DNA from: Halictus rubicundus
Taxonomy: Eukaryota > Arthropoda > Insecta > Hymenoptera > Halictidae
Length of the DNA: 64,000 nucleotides
NCBI RefSeq assembly: GCF_050948215.1
Contig: NC_135165.1
Location: 5,430,501-5,494,500, forward strand
Direction of reading: 5' to 3'
Shown one piece after another: positions 49,201 through 57,777 of this stretch; the first letter of the stretch is position 1, and every line of letters begins with the position of its first letter. Made by a program: the position numbers and the translations under genes. The notes under the pieces are model-generated. The model ran no database searches and was not told the DNA's origin. It saw only the letters and a program-made list of their open reading frames with translations.

Positions 49201-52200
49201 GGATACGTATTAACAAAGTTGGCACAGAAAGCTAATTCTCGAAAGAAATAAACGCGAAGGAAGAACTGATAAGCAGAATATTTCGGAGAACTTCGAATCT
49301 CTGATAACGAGTACACGCAGAGACGATCATTATCGTTGATCATACCCAATTTACATGTAATTATGTAATTTGTGAAGTTGGAACAACCAATTCTCAGAAG
49401 ATGAAGACAAATCATCAATCTTGTCTGTACGATGTGAAATCACTGAAATTCCGAGTAATTAAGTGATTGAAGACACTTGTGAACTTGACTGCAGCGCGGA
49501 TGGAGATCGAAGACAGAGATTATCCTGTGTAACGTAGTTGTTCGCACGTTTTCCCATTCGCAGCGGCACAGTTAGGCTCCTTGTTATATTTAGGCAAGAA
49601 CGGGGATTTCCTCTGCCGGCAGATGATGAAGTCATACCTCGCGTGTCGGTTTCTAATAAACGGTGTTACGGCGTCGCGTTCATCGCCTGCAAGCAACGAG
49701 ACAAAGACTGAGAGAGCTAGTTTGTCTTTGTCTTTTTCCTGCCGAGAACGTTGTTATGAGATTGTTTTGTTTTATTGAGCGTTTCAATACGCCTCTCTGT
49801 GCCTTGATCGATGCTGCGGACGGTAATTGACTTTATATAAATTTCCATTTTCTTATGTGATTTCACAAAATTCAGAAATAAATTCACACTGACATTTAGA
49901 TGCTCGTTATTTGTTTTTCGAACTTGCAAAGTGCGCTTTGAATAAATACGTCGTAGTCGACGCGTTAATATGCATCATCAAGCAATATGACTACTTAACA
50001 ACACGGGCTTACAAACTTCAGAAAACCAATTTTCTTTTCCTTAATCGATAGCAACGCCCTACATCAGGGACGGGCATTTTTGTCTCAATTGAGACAGGAC
50101 TGCCCCCACCATAGCGTCGTTGCCATAACACCAGCGATTGCAGGCGTTTGCTGTGCCCATCACTGCCTCCACATACATATTTTATATATCCACTTCTACT
50201 TCATATTTGTCAACGAAAAAATTGCCGCATACTCCCCGAATATAACATAAATTATCCTAAAATTTTCACAAAAATCCAATGCTCAGTTTCTTAAAAAAAA
50301 TCGCAAAAGTCAGCTTGTTTCACTATCGGCGGTCTAATCCTCCTCCCTCGCTCATTTTTCTTATCACCATTGTAATAGACTTTTAATGCCTGTTCTACAA
50401 GGTCATTTCCTAATCGCCTGAATCTCAACACTTTTGATAATTCATTCCCACTCGCTGTTACTGCTCATTCATCAACAATAAATTATCTTGTCAGGTTGTT
50501 TCGTACAAAGATTTTAATCGAAACGAAGCCGGAAAATATTTTGGAAATTGCAACGCGGAGAATGATTTCTGTTCAGCTTGTGGTCGACAATGGACTTTTT
50601 CAAACGTTTCTACACGTTCAATATGTTTTTCGAAAACGGTCGATAACCCTGTTCGCCTGTAAACGATAACGCTATCAATCGTGAATGGGCGGCGCTGAAA
50701 TGAATTCGCCGAGAAACAAAAAACGACGATATTTCGTAGAACGTCGACACATAAACAAATGTCCACGCGATGAACCACGTCATCGTGATTAGTTTATTTC
50801 TGGTTCCCCCATGCAGAAACAATTTTCCATTTTGTTTACGAAATTTCCCTACACGCGTTTGTTTTCTCGTCGGCCACTGTATCCAGAAATAGCACCGCGG
50901 TGTTGCCCGAACTATCATTAGTATGATGAATTCTTTTCGTGATTTTCATTAAAATGAAACCCTAAACAGCCCCGGGTGTGGCGGTACATTAGAGCGTCAT
51001 AGCTGGACATTTTACGCGTGCAGGTAAATTGACACGGCTAATTAGCGGCGTTCTTTTCCGCGGAACTGTACACAAATTGCCAATTAACATCACCGTTAAC
51101 CGAAGTAGATTGATCTGCTCCGAGCGAGTGGAGAAACTGTGCCGAGGAAGTGACCCGTTAAACAATTGAAAATTCTGAAAAGCTCTAATACGCACACGGT
51201 AATTCTGCAAAATTTTGATTCAGAGAGCTCCGTCACATTGTTTTTAGGAAACTGATATTTTGAAGAATTGTTGTTGCAAAACGTTTAAGAAACGTGCGAA
51301 GCTACAGTATTTCTGGAAGTTTGAAATTTACATTCCACTTAGAACAGTCGAGAGATAACGCGTGAAAGTTATGGTAACGAGGTGTAATTGCAATATTAAC
51401 TGTTCGACTGTTAAATTTTAACTGTCGTCTGCCAGGAAAATTGATTCAGAATCTTACAATTTGGAAACCGCATCGAAATTTGGAGCAGTTCCAGTTCGAA
51501 AACGTTTAAGACATGCGCGAATCTACTTCTGGAAGCTTAAACTTCGTACTGCACTTAAAACAATTAAGAAGTATCATATGACATTGAAGATAACGAAGCA
51601 TGAATGCAATATTCACCGTTGATCTCTTAAATTTTAAGTATTCTCTGCCAGAATAATTGATTCAGACTGTAGAATCTTGCCTTATGGAAACTACATTGAA
51701 ATTTTCAAGAGTTCCTGCACCGAAACGTTTAAAAAATATACAAAGCCATTTCTCGGAGCTTAAAACTCGTACCGCACTTAAAATAATTAGCGGATGTCGT
51801 GTAAACATTATGATACCTCGGAATTAACCATCCACCAATTTTTTAGCTGCCTCCTGTCAGAAGAATCGAAGCTACATTTGGTTTCCTCTCCAACTGAAAA
51901 TTTACCCGTTCCTAAAATACATACCATGAAACGCTTCGTCCCTCTCTAAATGAATTTCAATTTATCGGATTTGATTAAAATATGAATAATACACAATCGT
52001 CGAATAAAAGCATTATCGCGAACCAAATAAACGAAAATGGGGAGGATTTATCGCGCAAACGTTTCTGCACGTTATATTTTCTAAACTTGATAGAATGCGC
52101 TCATAATCGAGAGATAAAATTCAGGATAAGTTTTCAGACTCACCCATAGCGATCCTCTCTCGAACTGGATGTCCTCTTCCGCGATCTCGTAAGTGACCAA

Positions 52201-53680
52201 AGCACCGGAAGCGCAGTGACGCGAACCCTTGGACACGTTAACGAAGTGAACGGGCAGTTCCGGCAACAGTGAGAGGAACTCGTGGGTGTTCGTATAGTTT
52301 TCGGGAGAATCTACGTTCGTTACACAGGATTTCGCGAGCACGTCGAACACTTTGTCTTTCGGGCAGCATCTTCTGATATTCAACAGCTGCAACGGTGACG
52401 CGTTCGGCTGTTCACGTTCCTCGACTCTGTCATTCTCGCTGTGCCGGCAATTGACGGCTATCAAAGCGGACTCGTTCGTGGATATCACCTGCATAATTTC
52501 TATACAGCTCTTCTGCGCCTGTGGATGAAATCGATCAAAATTGTTTTATTCGAATCGCCGCGCCGCTTTTATGGCCGCGTCGTTTCAGGGGGAGTGCCGA
52601 TCCGCCGCCAAATAAAACAGGAAACCGAAATGGCCGCTGTTTATTTATAAATATTGACGGAAACTGAAATTGACTCGACCGGCAAACTTTTGCGAAACGG
52701 GGCTAATATAAACGGCGATTTTTCGCCGCGCTTCTTTGACTGTTCACATCGCAATCGAGGCGAGACGGGATTCTATTTTTCGCGGTTGCTTCAGAGACGA
52801 TTTTATTTTATTCCGTGCCACTTGGCTTCGGCGTGATACCATAATTCGTTGCTTTTGCAAGATATTCCCCGCGATTTCAGTTTTCTTTATTTCATGCTCC
52901 TCGGAAAAAGAAATCCCTGACGCTTGCTGTGAAGAATTTTGATGTTTCGTTGGTCTATTTTATTTCGAATTGTTATTCCAAAATCTCGAATTGTTCCAGT
53001 GATCATGAAAGTGAAGTAAGCCACGTCTTCCTTCTTCGAGATGCTTCTGCATCTGACTTGGTAAAAAACTATTTTCCATTGCTAAGGAATCATAATTGTC
53101 CCCTCATTATATAATTATTAGTAAAATCAATCGACGTAACACATAATTAGCGACAAGATAAATTTGTTTGCGAATTTTGACTTGCACCACTTTCATAATC
53201 ATCGGCACGTACGAGGAACGTCTCGTAGAGTATCGCGAATAATTCCAGCGAGCTGTCAGATGGAGAACGATCGGTGGAAGGCGTCGATGCCGGAAACGAG
53301 CATCGGGGAAAGAGGTCGCGCGATCAATTCTATTCATCGCGTTTAGTTCGGTGCGACACGAAAATTTACGAGCGGCAGCGAGTTAATGGCAAAACGGCCA
53401 ATCCGTCTCCCACCTGTAGAAAATCGGTGGTGTTCAGCGTCGAGAGGTGCACCGTATTGACGTCCTCCGGGCGCTCGCAGATCGGAAATTCATTCTGCTG
53501 GTCGGTGACCTCTGGATCCACGATGTAAAGCTCGGACGTGTCCCCCTCAGGTATGGTGCAGACCACTTCCGGGAAAATCGAGAGAACCCTGCCCGCCGGG
53601 CAACATTTTCTTAATCGCGTCTCCGGAACGGCCAACGTCAGAGAAACGATCGTCGCGAAAATCAGGCTGCTCCTCGTCAT
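31923..53680 (-). CDS. Methuselah-like class B GPCR, receptor B (9 coding exons)
   Basis: The coding join, in transcript order, is 53680-53414, 52488-52144, 42611-42332, 41430-41223, 37570-37341, 36290-36212, 34266-34088, 33129-32952, 32256-31923. It totals 2100 nt (699 aa) with compatible phases throughout. A signal peptide is followed by three cysteine-rich methuselah ectodomain repeats marked by RKCC (about residue 24), RRCC (exon 2) and RKCC (exon 3). Each boundary exon holds the end of one repeat and the start of the next. The seven-helix part has SAFCWLNVMCFDIWRTF, KRFLLYSMYAWG, CWF and KPRVYYALKKRLGFG. The tail carries STIQDPSRV and is serine/threonine rich. The function is inferred from the family as a plasma-membrane GPCR with unknown ligand. 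Receptor A downstream is a tandem paralogue lacking exon 2. Confidence 0.87.
32952..33129 (-). CDS. Receptor B exon 8: helix 5
   Basis: A 178 nt exon, acceptor tgtggcag and donor AA|GTGAGT, encoding DTLGELLFFRLPVAIQLTSN and VVFFILTS, then a basic loop. It has the same phases and length as in A. Confidence 0.87.
33283..33525. mobile_element. TTAA MITE, AACACGTTAAC family
   Basis: It starts TTAACACGTTAACCG and ends GGCAGTCAAAGTGTTAA. Just inside the left end lies GTCACCCATATGTGGGTGAC (33302-33321), 8 bp arms about TATG. It sits in the receptor B intron between exons 7 and 8, five bases from the next element. Related copies are at 48842 and 55269. Confidence 0.75.
33531..33754. mobile_element. 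TTAA MITE, AACACTAG family
   Basis: It starts TTAACACTAGGTTTACGGAG and ends CCCGTAAATCTAGTGTTAA. A small hairpin CCGTCA-TTT-TGACGG (33719-33733) lies inside the right end. Related copies are at 34462 (partial), 45512, 53915, 54873 and 62875. Confidence 0.78.
34088..34266 (-). CDS. Receptor B exon 7: helix 4 and second outer loop
   Basis: A 179 nt exon between ttttttgcag and GTGAGT. It encodes GGEHSQGKRFLLYSMYAWG, helix 4, and VRPYFGVMKCWFT with the loop cysteine. The open frame runs on past the donor, but the splice site and phase match A. Confidence 0.9.
34462..34615. mobile_element. Truncated TTAA MITE, AACACTAG family
   Basis: The left end TTAACACTAGATCTACAGAG and about 150 bp of body (GTGAAAGAAAC-like segment near the end) match the family. 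The right terminus is missing. Confidence 0.5.
34620..36211. other. Receptor B intron 6 with unit-2-specific insert
   Basis: About 35720-36211 matches the corresponding A intron (21690-22190). The stretch of about 34980-35700 has no match in unit 1. Its open frames at 35033-35436 resemble no protein I know. Confidence 0.4.
36212..36290 (-). CDS. Receptor B exon 6: helix 3
   Basis: A 79 nt exon encoding GYITLFSLLSAFCWLNVMCF then DIWRTF. The acceptor gctttcag and donor GG|GTAAGT give phase 1 in and phase 2 out. It differs from A at about four bases. Confidence 0.9.
37341..37570 (-). CDS. Receptor B exon 5: helices 1-2
   Basis: A 230 nt exon with helix 1 (IISCVFLLLTLLVYIYLPSL) and helix 2 (GKTLMCNAASLLVSYLCLTA), then a loop ending LCTVLG with the disulfide cysteine. 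This is closer to the usual methuselah pattern than the A copy. Confidence 0.9.
38030..41222. other. Receptor B intron 4, expanded
   Basis: Parts match the A intron (for example 39925-39985 with 24345-24410). Most of 38.05-39.9 kb and 40.25-40.95 kb is specific to B. No coding signature was found. A (GA)n run is listed separately. Confidence 0.4.
40213..40242. repeat. (GA)n microsatellite, about 14 units
   Basis: A GA run in receptor B intron 4. Confidence 0.9.
41223..41430 (-). CDS. Receptor B exon 4: end of ectodomain
   Basis: A 208 nt exon, acceptor atttttcag and donor AA|GTAAGA, with DSYCLDVFENGSALSLVCF, the usual end of a methuselah ectodomain. It is three bases longer than the A exon and strongly diverged from it. 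Confidence 0.88.
41511..41875. mobile_element. MITE with TATAGCCGGATAAG terminal repeats (receptor B copy)
   Basis: The left TGTAGCCGGATAAGATAGG and the right ATCTTATCCGGCTATA are inverted. It is at the same intron position as 25072-25366 in A but about 70 bp longer, mostly in sub-terminal parts. Confidence 0.75.
42332..42611 (-). CDS. Receptor B exon 3: junction of ectodomain repeats 2 and 3
   Basis: A 280 nt exon, phase 0 in (acceptor gttcgcag) and phase 1 out at ACAG|GTCTGC. It encodes the end of repeat 2 (SIDTSCLEL) and the start of repeat 3 (SCVRKCCQEHRIL), with NGNSSS and NFTETAW as likely glycosylation sites. Reading past the weak donor keeps an open frame for 57 more codons before a stop. 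Confidence 0.85.
43456..43703. mobile_element. TTAA MITE, CCCTTWGCACTCG family
   Basis: It starts TTAACCCTTAGCACTCGAA and ends TTCGAGTGCAAAGGGTTAA, inverted termini of 19 bp flanked by TTAA. It is about 248 bp and AT-rich, without coding capacity. Other copies are at 47019, 54559, 62579 and 63306. The terminus and target resemble piggyBac elements. Confidence 0.82.
44359..44730. repeat. Weak direct repeat around TTTAAACGRTTAGGTGCA
   Basis: TTTAAACGATTAGGTGCA at about 44364 and TTTAAACGGTTAGGTGCA at about 44663 begin two short similar stretches. The match fades after about 60 bp. Confidence 0.4.
45512..45736. mobile_element. TTAA MITE, AACACTAG family, with 10 bp hairpin
   Basis: It starts TTAACACTAGAACTACCGAG and ends CGGTAGTTCTAGTGTTAA. 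GAACCAGTCA-TTT-TGACTGGTTC (45697-45719) forms a perfect hairpin inside the right end. It is inside receptor B intron 2. Confidence 0.82.
47019..47268. mobile_element. TTAA MITE, CCCTTWGCACTCG family
   Basis: It starts TTAACCCTTTGCACTCGAAG and ends CATTCGAGTGCTAAGGGTTAA. It is in the opposite orientation to the 43456 copy and of nearly the same length, with clear body similarity. Confidence 0.82.
47688..48000. mobile_element. TTAA-type MITE, ACACTTTATCGACCG family
   Basis: The left TTAACACTTTATCGACCGG is inverted at the right as CGGTCGATAAAGTGTTGA, where the final TTAA has become TTGA. Two 42 bp units with TTAATAGGCTAGCGGTCGAT (about 47929 and 47971) lie at the right end. It is the only copy seen in the window. 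Confidence 0.65.
48842..49073. mobile_element. TTAA MITE, AACACGTTGAC family
   Basis: It starts TTAACGCTTTGACCGCC and ends GGCAGTCAACGTGTTAA, in the opposite orientation to the 33283 copy. The sub-terminal palindrome is partly decayed (AACCAACAAATGGGTGAC). Confidence 0.75.
51210..51880. repeat. Three tandem units of about 222 bp
   Basis: Each unit starts near 'gattcaga' (51217, 51437, 51659). It then has an 'aaacgttta' block (51277, 51500, 51722), a 'tctggaag/ctcggag' block, and ends with 'tctgccag' before the next unit. The units look about 65-70% identical. The array lies in receptor B intron 2 within the segment missing from A. Confidence 0.7.
52144..52488 (-). CDS. Receptor B exon 2: ectodomain repeat absent from A
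   Basis: A 345 nt exon (115 codons), acceptor aattatgcag and donor ATGG|GTGAGT, phase 0 at both ends. It completes repeat 1 (VISTNESALIAVNC), has a linker rich in Glu/Arg, then starts repeat 2 with LLNIRRCCPKDKVF, SRHC and ERGSLW. Because both ends are phase 0, the exon can be skipped or lost without a frameshift, and receptor A has no counterpart. Confidence 0.85.
53414..53680 (-). CDS. Receptor B exon 1: signal peptide and first ectodomain repeat
   Basis: The ATG at 53680 is followed by MTRSSLIFATIVSLTLAVPE, then RLRKCCPAGRVL, an EFPIC motif and NTTDFLQ, ending at CTACAG|GTGGGA, phase 0. The upstream frame is open to an ATG at 53872, but the signal peptide favours the inner start. Confidence 0.87.
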
Positions 53681-53914
53681 CCTGACAAGCTGTTGCACCT
53701 CAAAGGCTTCGACCGGAAATTTCCACGCGAAAGATTTCACTTTCCCTCGGCCACGTCGCGGTCCTGTCGTGCTCTGCCTCGCCAAGCACTGCTGCAAATT
53801 ATAATAATTCCAAGGTAACAGTCGTGCGGATTCCCAAGGGTGGGCTCCTCGAACCCCATACTCTTTATTCATTTCTCCTAAAAAGAATTGTTTAAAAAAA
53901 AAATTTTGTACTAT

Positions 53915-54110
53915 TTAACACTAGAACGACCGGAGCAGTCGCAATTACTGAAATTGTAAAAATGTTTTCATCGGAAATTTTTTAATGAATCTCTTCATTG
54001 AAGCACATATTGCAATGAAAGTTGTATCAAGTCTGAATGGGCACAGTCTTGTCACTGTTACAAAGCAATATACGTCAGTCGCATTTATTGCTCGGTCGTT
54101 CTAGCGTTAA
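53915..54110. mobile_element. TTAA MITE, AACACTAG family, short
   Basis: The left TTAACACTAGAACGACCGGA and the right TCGGTCGTTCTAGCGTTAA are inverted. It lies 235 bp upstream of the receptor B start codon, likely in or near its promoter or 5' UTR. Confidence 0.75.
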
Positions 54111-54558
54111 AAGTCTGATACTTTATGAACATTTTACATTGCATTTAGCGTCTCTCCCGGAATTACCCTAACTCTATTCTCTCAGAATGAATATTCACTT
54201 CTGACTGCATCGAATGCTTGACTGTATCTGAAAATGTTGCCTCGTGCCATGACTATCAGCTCTGTGATTCAATTCTTTGTTCTGGGATTATTTGTTATTC
54301 TTTGGAGATAGACGGAGCGTTTGGGGTCCGCTTTGCGTCACTGCCGCTGCACTTACACCGCGATGCGTAGTCTGGTTTTTCCTTTCTATGCACTGTCATT
54401 TTTTTATTACAGCAACGGGACTTCGGAATTTATAACTTAAATGTACAAACGACGGTACATAATTTTTTGAGAATTTTTCACCCAAGAAAAATAGTACTTA
54501 TTTAAAGTTTTCCAACCTATGGGTTCGAGGAGCCTCCCCCTGTTTGGGAGTCTTAGGG

Positions 54559-54787
54559 TTAACCCTTTGCACTCGGCGCTATTTTCATTCTAAAACTAAA
54601 TTGTTCTTCCGTCTTAGAATATTTTCATTTTATTCATTTATATAGTATTTAAATGTTTACTACTTTATTAAATACAAATTTTGTAATGTAACAAATATTT
54701 TGTAATATTTTTTGCAATTTCTTTGAAATAATGCCACAACAGTTTCTAGTGGTGCTTCAGAGTCACCAATCGAGTGCAAAGGGTTAA
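54559..54787. mobile_element. TTAA MITE, CCCTTWGCACTCG family
   Basis: It starts TTAACCCTTTGCACTCGGCG and ends CGAGTGCAAAGGGTTAA. It is somewhat more diverged than the other copies. Confidence 0.78.
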
Positions 54788-54872
54788 TAATTCAATTCGG
54801 TCGGGATCAAAGAATTGCTGAATCGTAGGTGGTGTTTAAACTCGTGTAACTTCGTGAAGAACTTGGGATCCT

Positions 54873-55101
54873 CTAAACACTAGGTTTACGGAGCATTAAA
54901 AGTGAGTATTTTACATTACTTTATAAAAATAAGAAGAATGTGTCTATCCAAGTTTTTAGCCATTTTTTAAATAATATATACCTAAGGAAATAAGTTTGTT
55001 GAGTAATTCCACGTAGATAGATCTTCACAATCTCAATAATCGTAAATTAAAAATATTAGAACCCGTCACTTAGTGATCATGAACACTCAACCTAGTGTTA
55101 A
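54873..55101. mobile_element. TTAA MITE, AACACTAG family
   Basis: The left end AAACACTAGGTTTACGGAGC (its TTAA changed) and the right end CAACCTAGTGTTAA match the copy at 33531, with similar length and body. Confidence 0.75.
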
Positions 55102-55268
55102 GGTTGTATAACTCACAAACGATCCTGCTGCGAAATAAGTAGCCGCTAGGATGGTATAGTCTTCGTGGACGAACGCAATGCGAAATTGGGGAGCGACTAG
55201 GTTGGAGAGATCTCTGGTTTACTATGGTATGTCGCGAGCTTTTTCACAAAGTTACAACCAGTCAAGCT

Positions 55269-55749
55269 TTAACACTTTGACTGCCAAACTAGAAACCTCA
55301 AAAATTCCATCAAATCTAAGTAGGTTATTTAATGAAATAAAAATTGAAAAAAATTAAATGTATGATATTGAGTAGTTCTCCAACTTTCTTGCATTTTACA
55401 GATCCTAATCAAATTTGATACAATAAATGTATTAACGTAAAAATTCATTTTAACACATCTCGCGCGGGAAGCGACTAAAGTCGTTTTGTGCGGATTTCAC
55501 ATCTTGAGCGGGAAGCGACTAAAGTCGTTTTTCATGTATTATTGATGGATTATTGTTATCGATGGGTTTTTGTGATGTTTTTACAATAAAATCGGATAGA
55601 CATGCGTTGCAAAAATACAAAACGTGCGTTGCAAGAATGAATGCAACACGGTAAGACTTTGGCGTCAAAGTGCCCGCGCAAGGTGTGTTAAAACCTGGAC
55701 AAATAATTCCGTTACCCACATATGGGTGACATGGCAGTCAACGTGTTAA
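55269..55749. mobile_element. TTAA MITE, AACACGTTGAC family, split by a nested element
   Basis: It starts TTAACACTTTGACTGCC and ends GGCAGTCAACGTGTTAA, with GTTACCCACATATGGGTGAC at 55711-55730. The element is interrupted at 55450-55691 by a second TTAA element. Without that, its length (about 240 bp) equals the 33283 copy. Confidence 0.8.
55450..55691. mobile_element. Nested TTAA element with CGACTAAAGTCG repeats
   Basis: The ends TTAACACATCTCGCGCGGG and CCCGCGCAAGGTGTGTTAA lie inside another MITE. Two direct copies of GCGGGAAGCGACTAAAGTCG sit near the left end. The uninterrupted family copies read through TTTTAAAACC at this position, so the TTAA target duplication is visible. Confidence 0.8.
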
Positions 55750-57620
55750 ACGTCAACCATCAGAGTGTGTATAAGTACCTCAAATCAGTTCCGACCGAAA
55801 TTACCACCGAGTTATCGATCTATAAATCATCCCCACCCCCTCTGAGAAAACTAGAAGCACGCCAATTGAACCGCTGCTGTATATCACTAAAATCACTGTG
55901 TTCCTTGAACCGAGGACTCTCGGATCGATCGGTCGCTGGAGTTTCCGCGGCGGGGCGGAAGTTTCGCACACCTCCGAACGGTTTGCACGAAGTTGACACT
56001 GCATGCATATACCTCTGCACGTTACACTTGTCCCCGCGTCTCTGCATACGGTTAAACAAACGAAAATCCCCTAAACGTCGACGTTAGCGCCGGTAAGAAC
56101 CGACGCGGTCGTGGCTGCCACGATTTCCGGCGAGATCTGTGCACGTTTTACCAGCCGGATCATTTTTCCGCGGTTGTTTAACTTTGACTCGTTTCGAGGC
56201 TCGATCCCCTTCGACGCATGGAACTTCCGAGAATCAACAACTAAACCCGTCTTGCACGCTCTCCCCGTACGTGTACCGTCTTTCTCCCCACTTTTCTTTT
56301 TCTATTTTTATATCACTTTATTAGATCCTAGCATGATGGTACGCGATCATTCGAAGAGCTCGCTCCACGATAAATCGTGAACGTTTGTGTCAAAACGCGC
56401 GGAACACGTGGCCGGCGTAATGCCGGCTCTCTCGTTTTTACAAGCCATCGTAACATTCGAGACAATTTACGCAGTCCGATATAGCCGGCGAAAAGAGTAA
56501 CTGTGAATCTGTATCGAACGCGACGACCAATGAGTAACAATATTTTTGTGAAAACTCGGCTACGTCCGATTCGACGATCTCCAGAATCGTACCGGCACAG
56601 ACAAAAGTATTGGCACAGCTGTTAAACGAGCTTCTAATTATACTTGTCAGAAAAGACTGTATGAAAACCTGAAGGAACGTTGATTTTGTGACGCTTACGA
56701 ATTAATAGAAAAAAGAAACTAGATTCAGGAAAGTCTAATTAACAATCAGAAATCGAATGCTTTTCGATGCTTGTCCAAAACAAGTAGTAACAGTTTAAAA
56801 GACATTCTGTGTGTAGCTTGAATTATATCGATAAATAAACACGTCCCAAAGAATATTTTTATCTCAAAAATTTTAAAGTTAAATATCTTTGTCAGTGGGC
56901 AGTGAGTACAGGAATCGTTAAAGACGCGTGTATAAATTGACAAATTTACATTAAGACAATCAATTTCTAAATGGAAGGCTAACTACATTGAACCGTTATT
57001 ATTATTATTTTTATTTGTAGGAAATATTGATGGTTGCAAGTTGCATAACATAAAATTGTAAGTTGCTATAATCAATGGCTAGTTCTGCCGATACTTTTGT
57101 CCGTCGCTAAAACTGACAAAAGTGCGGGTTCTTTCGTGTAGAATACACAGTGGAATGGGCGACCTAAGGATATTGCCATAAAATGAGGTTAATTACAATC
57201 GTTAGGGGTCGGATCGTTATCTCAAAACGGAACGGACTTTCCATTCAGTCCAATGCTTTTTGGCTTTCTAGGCAGCGATAATGGTGACCATTTGGTCAGA
57301 AAAATTATATCCGTATCTGGGTCTCGTGAAAAAGACGTGTAAACATTGATTTCCAAGAATATACTAGAATATAATGGAATATCCTGGAATATACTCGAAT
57401 ATACTACAACACACATATACTAGAATATAGAGAAAAGCTTGTTAAAATTTATTGACTAAACGGCAATGATCAAATAATTTTCTTATACTAGTGTTTCGAA
57501 GGAATAATTATTAAGGAATAACCTGCAAGACATTTTTAATAACTCTGTTTTGAAGCACAAGAAAGTTTAGAAGAGTCACGCAATTTCCAACGTGATAAAG
57601 TTATTAGTGATAAAAAAGGT
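55750..57620. other. No gene recognised
   Basis: GC-richer sequence with several short open frames (for example 55722-56087) that resemble no known protein and lack convincing splice contexts. A degenerate run of GAATATACT-like words lies at 57356-57430. Confidence 0.35.
57356..57430. repeat. Degenerate short tandem repeat (GAATATACTA-like)
   Basis: About seven loosely spaced words of the type gaatata(c/a)t(a/g/c) over 75 bp. Confidence 0.5.
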
Positions 57621-57623
57621 CAA

Positions 57624-57777
57624 TTAGGTTGTCCCAAAAGTTCGTTTCGTTCTCGATTAATGCATACATTGCAAATTCAACCCAGTTTTTCGAGAAAGCA
57701 AACGACTAAGGAGGCATAGGGAGTAATAAAGCGTTAACGAACAAATGATCAAGAAAGAAACTTTTGGGACAACCTAA
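57624..57777. mobile_element. 154 bp mariner-derived MITE
   Basis: The left TTAGGTTGTCCCAAAAGTTC and the right CTTTTGGGACAACCTAA are inverted and match the classic mariner terminus, with TA at both ends. Only about 110 bp of non-coding middle remains. Confidence 0.82.

Larger units (their letters stand above)
42612..52143. other. Receptor B intron 2, 9.5 kb and rich in inserted elements
   Basis: The part at about 42.85-49.07 kb has no match in A and holds TTAA MITEs of four families (43456, 45512, 47019, 47688; 48842 at its right edge). 49590-50075 matches A at 26500-26700. 50075-52905 is missing from A and includes the 222 bp tandem array at 51210. No exon other than exon 2 was recognised. 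Confidence 0.6.
29670..53860. repeat. Segmental duplication unit 2 (broken antiporter exon + receptor B)
   Basis: Collinear copy of 12642-27745. Relative to unit 1 it lacks about 13.81-15.08 kb (join near 30820) and about 15.37-16.21 kb (join near 31096). It has extra DNA in several receptor introns, above all in intron 2. The unit starts inside the last antiporter intron, so only the last antiporter exon was carried over. Confidence 0.85.

Noticed and set aside
52081..52494. Exon 2 of receptor B as a separate third receptor gene
   Set aside because: It has no signal peptide or start of its own, and its acceptor, donor and phases fit between B exons 1 and 3.
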